This document shows, one piece after another, positions 34,703 to 43,407 of a stretch of DNA of 64,000 nucleotides. How positions within the stretch are numbered: position 1 is the stretch's first letter; each line of letters opens with the position of its first letter. The notes beneath the pieces were generated by a model. The model made no database searches and was not told the origin of the DNA. It saw nothing but the letters and a program-made list of their open reading frames with translations. Position numbers and translations under genes: made by a program. This DNA is from Alphaproteobacteria bacterium GWF2_58_20 (GTDB lineage Bacteria; Pseudomonadota; Alphaproteobacteria; UBA1247): positions 825,031 through 889,030 of the forward strand of contig MEMB01000002.1 in the NCBI GenBank assembly GCA_001768735.1. Direction: 5' to 3'.

Positions 34703-37090
34703 TCAATCCTGCGTTGCGCTTTGTTTTTTCAGGAACTCCTGAAAAAAACGCACATCTCCAAGACGCTCAACCAGATCCTGAACCGAAGCTTCACCTGGGG
34801 AAACCCGGGGAGTGGTCAACAAGGCAAACAGGGAAGCATCGCTACTCTCCCGCATGATCCGTCCCCAGCCAATCCGCAAGGTTTCAAGGCCCGCTTCATT
34901 CTTGGCAAGAAACAGGGCCACAGCCTGTCGGAGAACCAGGTTCCGGCGAACTTCATCAGCCTCAACAGCCGGAACGGGCGGTTCTCCCGCCAGCTTGCCA
35001 AAAATCCCGGCGGCCTTTTCCCATTCCTGTGCCTTGAAGGCAATGCTTCCGGAAAGGGCCATGGCTTCAGGACTGGAATCCTTTTCCAGCAATTTTTGGG
35101 CTTCAGGAAAACGCTTTTCCTGCATCAGGGCTTCAGCCCGCAACATCCTGCGTGTTTTCTCCATATCCGCAGAAAGCCCGGAACCATGGGTTTCATCCAG
35201 AATTTCCAGCGCCAGATCTGCCTTCCGGTCCAGCAGAAGCATTTCGGCCATGCGGGCCCCTATATCTGCCCTGTCTCCGGCATCCTTTGCCGTTTTGAGG
35301 AGATCCCGCTCCATGGCAACCGCTTCCGCCAGCAGATCCAGCCGGGCAAGCCTTTTGGCAAGATTTATCAGAATATTGCGGCCATCATCCCCTTCAGGGA
35401 AATAGCTCCCGAAATCCTTGAACAAGGCATAGGAGTTGAGCGCCCCCGGCACCGTATCCGGCGTATTCTCAAAGGCGTGGAGAAAAAGCTGGCGCATGCG
35501 ATCCAACAGCATGCCTCTCCGGGGTTCAGCGGACTTTGCACGCAACAGGTCACGTCCACTTTCAAGCGCACTGCGGTAATCCCCAAGGCCTTCCAGCAGG
35601 TCCACCCTCAGGCCAAGGATCTCCATCTCCAGATCATCACCGCGCCATCCCATGGACAGGCGCAACAACTGCTCGGCAGCATCTTCCTGCGAAATTGTTT
35701 TTTTTCCAAGTTCAAGCCGGATTTTTGCCAGCCCCGCCCTGGTACGCCAATAAGGATCATGGTCATGGCCAAGACGCCGCCAGATTTCCAGGGCCTTGAG
35801 ATCACTGCCCGCCTGATTGAGGAGAACCCCCTTGAAAAATTCAGCGCCCGCCCAAAGCCCTGCCGGAGCATTTGTATCGGCCTGCATTTCTGCAATCAGG
35901 GTTTCAGCCTGCTGTTTTTCTCCAGCCTTGACCGCAGATTCCAGGCGGGCCAAAACCATTTTCTGCCATAATCTTCTTGGCAAGGTTTCCATGCCGCCCG
36001 TCGTTTCATTGAAAAATGCCTGGGCCTCTGGAAAATGTCCGCGCAGGGCTGCCGCCATTCCGCGCCATGGCAGGATTTCAGGATGATGCGCCAGAACCGG
36101 TATCCCGAGATCAAAATCCGCGCCATCCGAATCCCCGGCCAGTACACGGGCCACGCCACGCAGGGCAATCCAGACGCCATCCTTGTCCACATCCTTGTCC
36201 TGCTGTGCCATCAGACGCAGAATCCCAAGAGCTTCCTGGGCATGCCCGTGCGCAAGTTCAAACCGGACCAGGTCAATATGTGCCGCCCGCCTCTCCGCAG
36301 GAGGAAAAGCCATCACGGCATCCATCATCTTCCGACGGTCAAGGAGATAGGTTTTCCTATCCTGTACCCGCAAGCCTGCCCATTCAAAAATCCCCTGTTT
36401 GGGCAAGGCAATGGCCGAAAGGGCTCCTGAATGCAATCCCCCGATTTCGCCCAGCGTAATCTCAACCCCATCTTCCCCCGAATGGAGCACAAGCCCATCC
36501 CTGAGAGGAAGAATGGCAAGACCAAGAAGGCTTGATGCAATTTCCATCTCCGGCATGCGGCGGGACTGGGCGCTGCCAAGCCCCGCTTCCCGGCTGGTCA
36601 CAAGTTGCAGGGGGGCCCCCGTCAGGGGATCTTCCACCTTTACAATCCCGCCAAAGCTTCCGCCCTCGGCCATCAGGACAAGCCCTTTGCGCGCATTGGC
36701 ATTTTCCAGCCGCCACGTTACGGGCTTGACCGGAGGAGGCTGGGAAACATCGTCCGCCATGGACAGAATCCATCCCTGCCCTGTACGCTCAACGGCCATG
36801 CGCCTGCCGGAAGGAGGAGACAAAGCCATGACCCAGCCTCCCTCCACAGGATGGAACTTTCCTTCCAAAGCATTTTTGCCGGATCCTTTGGCGACCGCCG
36901 TAACATAGGCCGTTTCCGGAGCATCCAGGGCAAGCAGAAGGGATTTCCCGCGCCACGCAACGGCAAAGGCGGTTTCGGGGGGAGCCATCACCATCAGCAG
37001 GGCAGAATTTTCCGCATGCGCAACACGCGTGCAAACGCTTGCGGTCAGGAGACCTGCAACAAACAGGGCATGGAGAAAGAATCGCTTCAT
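34703..37090 (-). CDS. Large exported TPR-type protein in the chemotaxis operon
   Basis: From the ATG at 37090 (MKRFFLHALFVAGLLTASVC) the product is 795 aa with a signal peptide ending near VAHA. The first 250 residues are beta-rich and unassigned. From about residue 260 it becomes helical with TPR-like pairs (HAQEALGILRLMAQQDKDVD; ESAVKAGEKQQAETLIAEM; EAQKLLEKDSSPEAMALSGS). The family is unknown to me. It lies 13 bp after cheZ, so a role in motility or the motor's periplasmic side is plausible; this is inference from position. The track's extra 26 residues overlap cheZ and are unlikely. Confidence 0.75.
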   Translation of the reverse strand: MKRFFLHALFVAGLLTASVCTRVAHAENSALLMVMAPPETAFAVAWRGKSLLLALDAPETAYVTAVAKGSGKNALEGKFHPVEGGWVMALSPPSGRRMAVERTGQGWILSMADDVSQPPPVKPVTWRLENANARKGLVLMAEGGSFGGIVKVEDPLTGAPLQLVTSREAGLGSAQSRRMPEMEIASSLLGLAILPLRDGLVLHSGEDGVEITLGEIGGLHSGALSAIALPKQGIFEWAGLRVQDRKTYLLDRRKMMDAVMAFPPAERRAAHIDLVRFELAHGHAQEALGILRLMAQQDKDVDKDGVWIALRGVARVLAGDSDGADFDLGIPVLAHHPEILPWRGMAAALRGHFPEAQAFFNETTGGMETLPRRLWQKMVLARLESAVKAGEKQQAETLIAEMQADTNAPAGLWAGAEFFKGVLLNQAGSDLKALEIWRRLGHDHDPYWRTRAGLAKIRLELGKKTISQEDAAEQLLRLSMGWRGDDLEMEILGLRVDLLEGLGDYRSALESGRDLLRAKSAEPRRGMLLDRMRQLFLHAFENTPDTVPGALNSYALFKDFGSYFPEGDDGRNILINLAKRLARLDLLAEAVAMERDLLKTAKDAGDRADIGARMAEMLLLDRKADLALEILDETHGSGLSADMEKTRRMLRAEALMQEKRFPEAQKLLEKDSSPEAMALSGSIAFKAQEWEKAAGIFGKLAGEPPVPAVEADEVRRNLVLRQAVALFLAKNEAGLETLRIGWGRIMRESSDASLFALLTTPRVSPGEASVQDLVERLGDVRFFQEFLKKQSATQD

Positions 37091-37103
37091 GTCACGCAGA
37101 ATA

Positions 37104-37751
37104 TCATCCCGCGAGCAACCTGTCGATTTCATCCTGACCAACGCCACTGCCGGGCAGTTGGGGCCCATTCATCAGGGCTTCCTGTTCAGCCATTCCATCC
37201 GCACATGCGGCAATTTCTTCCCGAGGAACCGGGAGCCCCCCGGGTCCAAAGGCTTCCAGCATGCGGCTGATGCGGTTTTCAATGAATTTCAGGGTTCCCA
37301 CCACCTTGGTGATGCGCTGTCCCGTGATATCCTGGAAATTGCAGGCCTCATAAATCCGCGTAACCTGCGCAACAACTTCGCCAGAAACCGGCTGTGGCAG
37401 ACTGGCGGCAATGTTTTCCATGGCTTCCGTGGCATCCAGGATATCTTCTGTCGCCTTCGCGGTTGCCCCAACCACAGCATCCAGCTCGTCTGTCGCCTTG
37501 GGAATATGGGTGTTCTTGATATCTTCAGGATGCAGGGCCGCAATTTCCACACGGGCTTGCTGGATATAGCGTGCAAGGTTTTCCAGATCGCCATACAGCT
37601 TGATGCTGGCCGGACTCAAATCCCCTTCGAGACTGGAAATCACCGATGCGACAATTTCCGAAATCTGACCATGATCCAGCGGCATCTGCATGTCTTTTTG
37701 CGCTTCTTCAATCTTTTCCCGGAGACCGGGAGACAGGACATTTCCGTTCAT
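37104..37751 (-). CDS. cheZ: CheY-P phosphatase CheZ
   Basis: CheZ dephosphorylates CheY-P and resets the motor signal. The 215 aa, mostly helical product contains the catalytic signature CNFQDITGQRITKVVGTLK, with the active-site Gln pair in QDxTGQ. The last 12 residues, VGQDEIDRLLAG, match the C-terminal CheY-binding peptide of CheZ and resemble the CheY-binding N-terminus of FliM in this window (NQDEIDSLL). It is 12 bp downstream of cheY. Confidence 0.93.
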   Translation of the reverse strand: MNGNVLSPGLREKIEEAQKDMQMPLDHGQISEIVASVISSLEGDLSPASIKLYGDLENLARYIQQARVEIAALHPEDIKNTHIPKATDELDAVVGATAKATEDILDATEAMENIAASLPQPVSGEVVAQVTRIYEACNFQDITGQRITKVVGTLKFIENRISRMLEAFGPGGLPVPREEIAACADGMAEQEALMNGPQLPGSGVGQDEIDRLLAG

Positions 37752-37763
37752 TTTCCCTCTCCT

Positions 37764-38150
37764 TCAGAAAGCGCCCAGAACACTCTGGATTTTCAGCTTG
37801 AGCGTTTCGGCATTGAATGGCTTGACAATATAATTGCTCACGCCCGCCTGTTTGGCCACAAGGACATTGTCTGTCTTGCTTTCCGCCGTCACCATGATGA
37901 AAGGAAGGGACTGGGTCTCCGGAGTGGCACGCACCTGCTTGAGCAGGTCGAGCCCGGACATGGGTTCCATGTTCCAATCGGAAATGATGAGGCCAAAGGG
38001 TTTTTCAGAAAGTTTTTGCAAGGCCGTGGAGCCATCCGTCGCTTCATCGACATTCTCAAAGCCAAGCTGCTTGAGCAAATTATGAATAATGCGCAGCATC
38101 GTTCTGTAGTCATCGACGATCAAAACATTCATTTTCATGTCAACAGCCAT
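37764..38150 (-). CDS. cheY: Chemotaxis response regulator CheY
   Basis: This single receiver domain (128 aa from MAVDMKMNVLIVDDY, with CAGGAGG in front) carries all phosphorylation residues: the acidic pair in LIVDDY, the phospho-acceptor Asp in IISDWNMEPMSGLDLL, the Thr in FIMVTAES and the Lys in YIVKPF. Phospho-CheY would bind FliM to change rotation. The kinase genes cheA and cheW are not in the window. Confidence 0.95.
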   Translation of the reverse strand: MAVDMKMNVLIVDDYRTMLRIIHNLLKQLGFENVDEATDGSTALQKLSEKPFGLIISDWNMEPMSGLDLLKQVRATPETQSLPFIMVTAESKTDNVLVAKQAGVSNYIVKPFNAETLKLKIQSVLGAF

Positions 38151-38206
38151 GGCAACCTCCTGTTGGGATTCGTCCCCCTGCATATATGGAGATTAACCGG
38201 GCGAAG

Positions 38207-38221
38207 TTTATGGAGCATTAA
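38207..38221 (-). promoter_or_regulatory. CtrA-type box (7/8) upstream of cheY
   Basis: On the minus strand TTAA-TGCTCCA-TAAA has one mismatch to TTAA-N7-TTAA. It is 57 bp upstream of the cheY start and overlaps the motE stop. Alone it is weak evidence; the perfect sites elsewhere in this island make it more credible. Confidence 0.35.
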
Positions 38222-38862
38222 TCTGCTGGATTAAGAACCAGGGTTGTTGTGATTTCCTGGGCCTTGGCGGCTGGAAGGGCCGCAAGGATGGGAGAAAGCT
38301 TTGCTTCCTTCATCCGGGACACAACACTGAGGAGGATGTCCGGCTCAAGACTTTCAAAAATCCGGGCGGCATCCTTGGGTTTCATGTTTTCATAAACCTT
38401 GACCAGGCTGGAAATCCGCCCGTTTTCCTTCTGCTGCTCCCCTTCCAGAAGCGTCTCGATCTTCTGCTTCAGGACATCCAGTTCAGCAGCCTTCTTCTCA
38501 AGCTGCATCCGGGTAACCACAAGTGCAGATTCCTTTTCTTCCAGCGCCTTGCTGCGCAGATCCAGCTCATCACGCCGCTCAGACAGCTTTTGCAGGGCTT
38601 CAATTTCCCCTTCCGAAAAAGACATACGCGCCGGTTTTATGAGTTTCCCTCCCACGCCGGCCGCCTGTGTGTCCTGCGGTTCCATCACCTCAACAGGGAG
38701 AACCTGTTCTGGCTTGGCCTTGTCTTTTACCTTTTCCTCGGCCTGCTGCGCAAAGGCCGCCCGACCAACGGCCAGCATGCCAAACATGCGAATTCCCATG
38801 GCGCCCAGCAGGAAAAAGCCACAAAACGGCAATATCAATGCCCAGCGCCCGCCCCGGTTCAT
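38218..38862 (-). CDS. motE: MotE-like motility protein (MgtE N-domain)
   Basis: The 214 aa product has an N-terminal membrane helix (LILPFCGFFLLGAMGIRMFG), a long charged coiled coil (residues about 85-150, ELDLRSKALEEKESALVVTR), and a C-terminal MgtE-intracellular-type domain (VYENMKPKDAARIFESLEPD). This is the layout of MotE, the periplasmic chaperone of MotC described in Sinorhizobium. It overlaps the DUF6468 gene by ATGA. Confidence 0.85.
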   Translation of the reverse strand: MNRGGRWALILPFCGFFLLGAMGIRMFGMLAVGRAAFAQQAEEKVKDKAKPEQVLPVEVMEPQDTQAAGVGGKLIKPARMSFSEGEIEALQKLSERRDELDLRSKALEEKESALVVTRMQLEKKAAELDVLKQKIETLLEGEQQKENGRISSLVKVYENMKPKDAARIFESLEPDILLSVVSRMKEAKLSPILAALPAAKAQEITTTLVLNPAD

Positions 38863-39509
38863 GACACTCTCCGCATCCGCATGGCCTGTGCAAGTTCACG
38901 CTCGGCCTGTGATTTCAGGTGCTGAAGGCTGGTATCTTCCACTTCTTCCACCTGATTGGAAGATGTCGCCGCCAATCCGACCGACAGTTTTTCAAGATAA
39001 TCCTGCGCCCTGGCCTTGATCCGCGCTTCCATCACCTGGAGGGATTCTTTCGGATGGGAATGGCCTGCCTGCACACGGGCATCATCAGGAATGGATGCCA
39101 TGACAGGCGACATCGCAACAGGAGAGGGTTGCGTCTCCACAAAGGTGCCACCGCGCGCATCAAGGGCCTTGCGGGCCTGTGTGCTGTTTTTTTCAAGACG
39201 CGAGGCAATCCGGTCTGCCGCTTCTGCCATGAACCGCAATTCTTCCAGAAGTTCCCGGGATTCCGTCACCTGGTTTTCAAGCCGGCGGCCTGTATCATCC
39301 GCCGCCCGGCGGAGACCGGAAAGCGCCATCTCTGCCCGTCCAGCCGCATCCCCAAGTTCGGCCAGATGCCGATCCATCTCGTTCCGTCCCTGACGCAGGT
39401 TGCGAACCTGCCGCGCAAGATGCATCACGAAAAACCCGGTTGCGCCCAACGCCAAAAGCACCATGCCATCAAGGATATGAAGAAGGATTTCCTGTGTCAT
39501 GTCAAACAT
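38859..39509 (-). CDS. DUF6468-type flagellar-locus membrane protein
   Basis: The 216 aa product has an N-terminal membrane helix (ILDGMVLLALGATGFFVMHL) followed by a long coiled coil (NEMDRHLAELGDAAGRAEMA...LLEELRFMAEAADRIASRLE) and a variable tail. I believe it is the alphaproteobacterial DUF6468 family typically found between fliM and motE. No biochemical role is established. Its start overlaps fliM by 8 bp; ATG 39500 is an alternative start with GGGGG spaced 9 nt away. Confidence 0.78.
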   Translation of the reverse strand: MFDMTQEILLHILDGMVLLALGATGFFVMHLARQVRNLRQGRNEMDRHLAELGDAAGRAEMALSGLRRAADDTGRRLENQVTESRELLEELRFMAEAADRIASRLEKNSTQARKALDARGGTFVETQPSPVAMSPVMASIPDDARVQAGHSHPKESLQVMEARIKARAQDYLEKLSVGLAATSSNQVEEVEDTSLQHLKSQAERELAQAMRMRRVS

Positions 39510-40599
39510 CCCCCATCACTTCCTTTTCCACCTCGACCGCAATGCTGGCGCCGTGACGCCCCATCCGTGCAAGGTAAAGCGGGCGCTGTCCACACCGCAT
39601 TTCAATCAGGCTGTCGGGCGTGCTGTTGAGAACGATCTGTGTCCCCACCTGCCAGTTCAGGACATCTCCCAGAGGCAGCAGCACCTCGCCCAAAACAGCC
39701 CGGAGATCAATCCCGGTTTGATACAGTTCGGCAGCCAGATGGTTTTCCCAGATAGAATCCCGGCCAAACTTTTCCCCCATGAACATTTGCAACAGGAGTT
39801 CGCGAACAGGTTCCAGCGTGGCATAAGGAATAAGGAGTTCGATATGTCCGCCCCGATCTTCCATATCAATGCGGATCTTGACCAGAACCGCCGCATTGGC
39901 CGGGCGCGCAATCGCCGCAAAACGGGGATTTGTCTCAAGCCGTTCAAACCGGAAGTTGACGGAAGACAGCGGATCAAACGCGGCCGACATGTCGCTCAGC
40001 ACCACATGTACCATGCGCTCAACCAGATTGCGCTCAATCGTTGTATAGGGACGGCCTTCGATGCGCATGGGAGCGGTTCCGTGCCGCCCGCCCAGAAGCA
40101 CATCCACAATGGAATAGATAAGCGCGCTATCCACCGTCATCAGGCCAAAATTGTCCCATTCCTCGGCCTTGAACACCGTCAGCATGGCGGGCAGGGGAAT
40201 GGAATTGAGGTAATCGCCAAACCGGACGCTGCTGATTTCATCCAGCGATGCTTCCACGTTGTCCGATGTCAGGTTGCGCAGCGAGGTGCACATCATGCGC
40301 ACCAGCCGGTCGAACACGATTTCGAGCATCGGCAGGCGTTCATAATTGACCAGGGCGCTGTTGACCAGGGCCAGAAGACCTGATTTGTCACTGCCTCCCG
40401 GGCCATCCCCATCAAACCCAAGCAGGCTGTCGATTTCATCCTGGTTGAGGAGGCGCGCGCCCTCGGGAGCTTTTTCCTCCACGACATCCGCTGGCGCTTC
40501 TCCTGTTGCCCCGGCATCGCCTTCCGCCATCGCCGCCCATTCGGCCGCAAGCTTGTCGTTATCGGTCACTTCCCCAGGATTTTTGATGTCATCCGTCAT
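39502..40599 (-). CDS. fliM: Flagellar motor switch protein FliM
   Basis: FliM is the middle C-ring protein that receives CheY-P. The start at 40599 (MTDDIKNPGEVTDNDKL) lies 7 bp after fliL; the track's 56 extra residues lie in fliL. The product is 365 aa. It has an N-terminal variable region, the CheY-binding helix RLLNQDEIDSLLGFDG near residue 60, the FliM middle domain (GDYLNSIPLPAMLTVFKAEE) and the C-terminal SpoA domain (VLGEVLLPLGDVLNWQVGTQ). The CheY helix is preceded by about 55 residues that E. coli FliM lacks. Confidence 0.95.
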   Translation of the reverse strand: MTDDIKNPGEVTDNDKLAAEWAAMAEGDAGATGEAPADVVEEKAPEGARLLNQDEIDSLLGFDGDGPGGSDKSGLLALVNSALVNYERLPMLEIVFDRLVRMMCTSLRNLTSDNVEASLDEISSVRFGDYLNSIPLPAMLTVFKAEEWDNFGLMTVDSALIYSIVDVLLGGRHGTAPMRIEGRPYTTIERNLVERMVHVVLSDMSAAFDPLSSVNFRFERLETNPRFAAIARPANAAVLVKIRIDMEDRGGHIELLIPYATLEPVRELLLQMFMGEKFGRDSIWENHLAAELYQTGIDLRAVLGEVLLPLGDVLNWQVGTQIVLNSTPDSLIEMRCGQRPLYLARMGRHGASIAVEVEKEVMGDV

Positions 40600-40606
40600 G
40601 CCTGCC

Positions 40607-41170
40607 TCACTGCACCAGGATTTCCCGGAACAACACATCCTTGACAGGAACGTCTCCTGCCACCGAACGCACACGGTCCAGAAGCTCTTCACGCAGGCGA
40701 TAAATCCCCGCCGACCCGGAAAGATCCTCGATCCGGAGTTCCCGCAGGTAAACCTGGAACTGGTCAATCACATGGGGGATCTGTTTTTCCAGCCAGGCCT
40801 TGTCAGCATCACTCCCCACCTCGATGCTGATACTCATCTTGAGGAAATGGGGCTGCCTGTCAGACCCGCTCAGGTTGACGGTAATATCGAGCACATCCAG
40901 AAAAACGCCCCCCGTCATGGCTGTCTGGACGTCCACTTCAGGAACTTCCGCCTTTTTACCTGAAAGCAGGAAAAACGCGCCGCCGCCAACCAGGGCCAGC
41001 AACACAATGGCCGCTCCTGCCATGATCAACAGCTTCTTGCGGGACATCTTTCCTTTTGCACCGGAAAGGGCAGCGCCTTCCGAAGACGAATCAACAGCAG
41101 GATTTCCCTCATCGCGCTCCACCTGTGGAGCTAGCGAATCCTTTTTCACGCCGGAAGCATCAGCGGCCAT
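40607..41170 (-). CDS. fliL: Flagellar basal body-associated protein FliL
   Basis: FliL surrounds the stator at the motor. The 187 aa product has a cytoplasmic leader, one membrane helix (LLIMAGAAIVLLALVGGGAFFLL), and a periplasmic stomatin-like domain with the family signature PHFLKMSISIEVGSDADKAW and the C-terminal LREELLDRVRSVAGDVPVKD. It heads the fliL-fliM-DUF6468-motE run. Upstream at 41217-41224 (minus strand) is a TTAACCAT CtrA half-site. Confidence 0.94.
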   Translation of the reverse strand: MAADASGVKKDSLAPQVERDEGNPAVDSSSEGAALSGAKGKMSRKKLLIMAGAAIVLLALVGGGAFFLLSGKKAEVPEVDVQTAMTGGVFLDVLDITVNLSGSDRQPHFLKMSISIEVGSDADKAWLEKQIPHVIDQFQVYLRELRIEDLSGSAGIYRLREELLDRVRSVAGDVPVKDVLFREILVQ

Positions 41171-41344
41171 TCCAAAAGGCTCCTCAATGTCAGTTGCGCC
41201 GCCACCCTGTAATCCTAATGGTTAACAAAACATCTCCATATGGCCACGGATGGGTAAAAATTACCTACCTGATTTTCAATACAACCACAACCCCTTTTCC
41301 TCCTTTAATTAAGGGATATCTCGTTTTCTCTCCACAAAACAACT

Positions 41345-41360
41345 TGGCACGCCAATTGCA
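41345..41360 (+). promoter_or_regulatory. Sigma-54 promoter of flgF operon
   Basis: TGGCAC-GCCAA-TTGCA matches the sigma-54 consensus without mismatch and has the exact GG-N10-GC spacing. The flgF ATG is 27 bp downstream. The activator is probably FlbD, encoded at 59708. Confidence 0.92.
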
Positions 41361-41386
41361 TGGAAGATGGCGGAGGTTTACACATC

Positions 41387-42109
41387 ATGGAAAACGCAAG
41401 CATTGCCATCCTTTCAACCCAGGCCGCCCTCATGCGCCAGCTGGATGTCACGGCCAACAACATGGCCAACATGACCACCCCGGCCTACAAACGCCAAAAA
41501 CTGCTTTTTCGTGAATACGTTCTCCAGAACACTCCCGAGGCCGAACCCATCAAGGTGGCGCTTGATTATGCCACAACCCTCGACATGACCCAGGGCGCCC
41601 TCACCCGCACGGGAAACCTTCTGGACATCGCCCTTGATGGAAAAGGCTTCTTCAGCGTGCAGGGCACAGATGGAAAACTTTACAGCCGCGCCGGCAACCT
41701 CAGCCTGAACAGCACACACCAGCTTGTGGACATGAGCGGCGCCCCTGTTCTTAATGAAGGCGGACAGCCCATCACCATCCCCGAGGGCGAAAATGCCCTG
41801 ACCATCGCAAGCAACGGCAGCATTGCCGGATCCACCGGGGAAATTGGCCGCATCGGCCTTTTTGAATTCACCAACGAAGAAACTGTCATTCCGGTGGGAG
41901 CCACCCATTATACCAGCGACATCCCGCCCGTATCCGCCACCGAAACCAAGGTTGTCCAAGGCGCCGTGGAAAACTCGAACATTGAACCCATCACGGAAAT
42001 GACGAGCATCCTCAACATGCAGCGCCAATATCAGGACAACCAGAAAATCATCGAAACCACACACGACCTGACCCTCAAGGCCATCAGCCGCATTGGCACC
42101 GTGGCCTGA
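41387..42109 (+). CDS. flgF: Flagellar basal-body proximal rod protein FlgF
   Basis: FlgF is part of the proximal rod. The start at 41387 (MENASIAILSTQAAL) has GGAGG upstream and follows the sigma-54 promoter. The 240 aa product has the rod-protein N-terminus (RQLDVTANNMANMTTPAYKR), the central LDIALDGKGFFSVQ block and the C-terminal helix with LNMQRQYQDNQKIIE. It is 25 bp before flgG. Confidence 0.94.
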   Translation: MENASIAILSTQAALMRQLDVTANNMANMTTPAYKRQKLLFREYVLQNTPEAEPIKVALDYATTLDMTQGALTRTGNLLDIALDGKGFFSVQGTDGKLYSRAGNLSLNSTHQLVDMSGAPVLNEGGQPITIPEGENALTIASNGSIAGSTGEIGRIGLFEFTNEETVIPVGATHYTSDIPPVSATETKVVQGAVENSNIEPITEMTSILNMQRQYQDNQKIIETTHDLTLKAISRIGTVA

Positions 42110-42134
42110 GACGAAGACAAAGGAGAATCAAAAC

Positions 42135-42920
42135 ATGCGTGCCCTCAGCATCGGAGCCACCGGAATGCTCGCCCAGCAGACCAATGTGGAAGTCATCTCG
42201 AACAACATCGCCAACATGGCAACCACGGCCTACAAACGCCAGCGGGCCGAGTTCCAGGACCTCATGTACCAGAACCTGATCCGTCCCGGAACCCAGTCCT
42301 CCGACGCCGGAACCATCACCCCCTCGGGCATCCAGCTGGGCTCCGGCTCCAAGCTCGCCGCCGTTTACCGCATTGACGAGCAGGGAGAGGTCCAGATCAC
42401 CGACAACGATCTTGATCTTGCCATCAACGGCCATGGTTATTTTCAGGTGGAAATGCCTGATGGAACCACGGCCTATACACGCGCCGGTTCCTTCCAGCTC
42501 AATGCCGATGGCGAAATTGTCACCAACAACGGCTACCGGATGCTGCCCAACATCGTCATCCCTCCCGAGACCATCAGCATGACCATCAACACCAGCGGCG
42601 AGGTCATGGTAAAACTCGATGGACAGATCACCTCCACAAACGTTGGGCGCATTGAAACCGCGACCTTCGCCAACAATGCAGGCCTTGAAGCCATCGGCAG
42701 CAACCTGTTTCTGGAAACCCCGGCCTCCGGAACCGCAACCACCGGGAACCCCGCCAGCACCGGTTTTGGCAGCATCCAGCAGGGTGCGCTTGAAACCTCG
42801 AATGTCAACATCGTGTCAGAAATCACGAACCTCATTGCTGCCCAGCGCGCCTATGAAATGAACTCCAAAGTCATTCAGGCCAGCGATGACATGATGGCTT
42901 CCCTCAACCAGATGCGGTGA
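42135..42920 (+). CDS. flgG: Flagellar distal rod protein FlgG
   Basis: FlgG builds the distal rod. The start MRALSIGATGMLAQQTNVEV (42135, AGGAGAA upstream) gives 261 aa, the usual length. The N-terminal motif VISNNIANMATTAYKRQRAEF, the DLDLAINGHGYFQVEMPDG block and the C-terminal helix ITNLIAAQRAYEMNSKVIQA are textbook for the family. It sits between flgF and flgA. Confidence 0.97.
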   Translation: MRALSIGATGMLAQQTNVEVISNNIANMATTAYKRQRAEFQDLMYQNLIRPGTQSSDAGTITPSGIQLGSGSKLAAVYRIDEQGEVQITDNDLDLAINGHGYFQVEMPDGTTAYTRAGSFQLNADGEIVTNNGYRMLPNIVIPPETISMTINTSGEVMVKLDGQITSTNVGRIETATFANNAGLEAIGSNLFLETPASGTATTGNPASTGFGSIQQGALETSNVNIVSEITNLIAAQRAYEMNSKVIQASDDMMASLNQMR

Positions 42921-42923
42921 CAC

Positions 42924-43391
42924 ATGAAAACGCTCTTCCTTTCCTTCATCATCCTTCTTGCCGGTAACGCGTGCATCCCCGCCGCCATGGCTGCCGCAAG
43001 CGACGATAGCGAAGTTCCCGCACTGGCCCAGCCCCTGCGGCAGGGGGACATCATCACGGCCAATGACATTATTTACATCCCGGCAAAATCTTCCCGCCTT
43101 GGGGCCAGCGCCATCCTGGATGCTGCCGACCTCATCGGAAAGACTCCCCGCCGTCCGCTACAGGCCGAACACCCGTTACGCACAACCGATGTGGCGGTTC
43201 CCACCATCATCCACAAGGGCGATATCGTCAGTATTGTCTGGAAAAAGGGCGGCATCACCCTGACCACACGCGGCCGCGCCATGGACAACGCCGGACAAAA
43301 TGAAAGCCTTCGCCTGGCCAACACCAGCACCAGCCGGATCATTGAAGCCCGTGCCGTTTCCTCGGGTGAAGCCCTGATCGTGACGGAATGA
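42924..43391 (+). CDS. flgA: P-ring assembly chaperone FlgA (short form)
   Basis: FlgA helps FlgI polymerise into the P ring in the periplasm. The 155 aa product has a signal peptide (FIILLAGNACIPAAMAA) and a SAF-type domain (PLRQGDIITANDIIYIPA) followed by the FlgA C-domain (VSIVWKKGGITLTTRGRAMD). It lacks the longer N-terminal part of enterobacterial FlgA. It lies directly between flgG and flgH. Confidence 0.88.
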   Translation: MKTLFLSFIILLAGNACIPAAMAAASDDSEVPALAQPLRQGDIITANDIIYIPAKSSRLGASAILDAADLIGKTPRRPLQAEHPLRTTDVAVPTIIHKGDIVSIVWKKGGITLTTRGRAMDNAGQNESLRLANTSTSRIIEARAVSSGEALIVTE

Positions 43392-43407
43392 CATGAAAGG
43401 AATCCCC

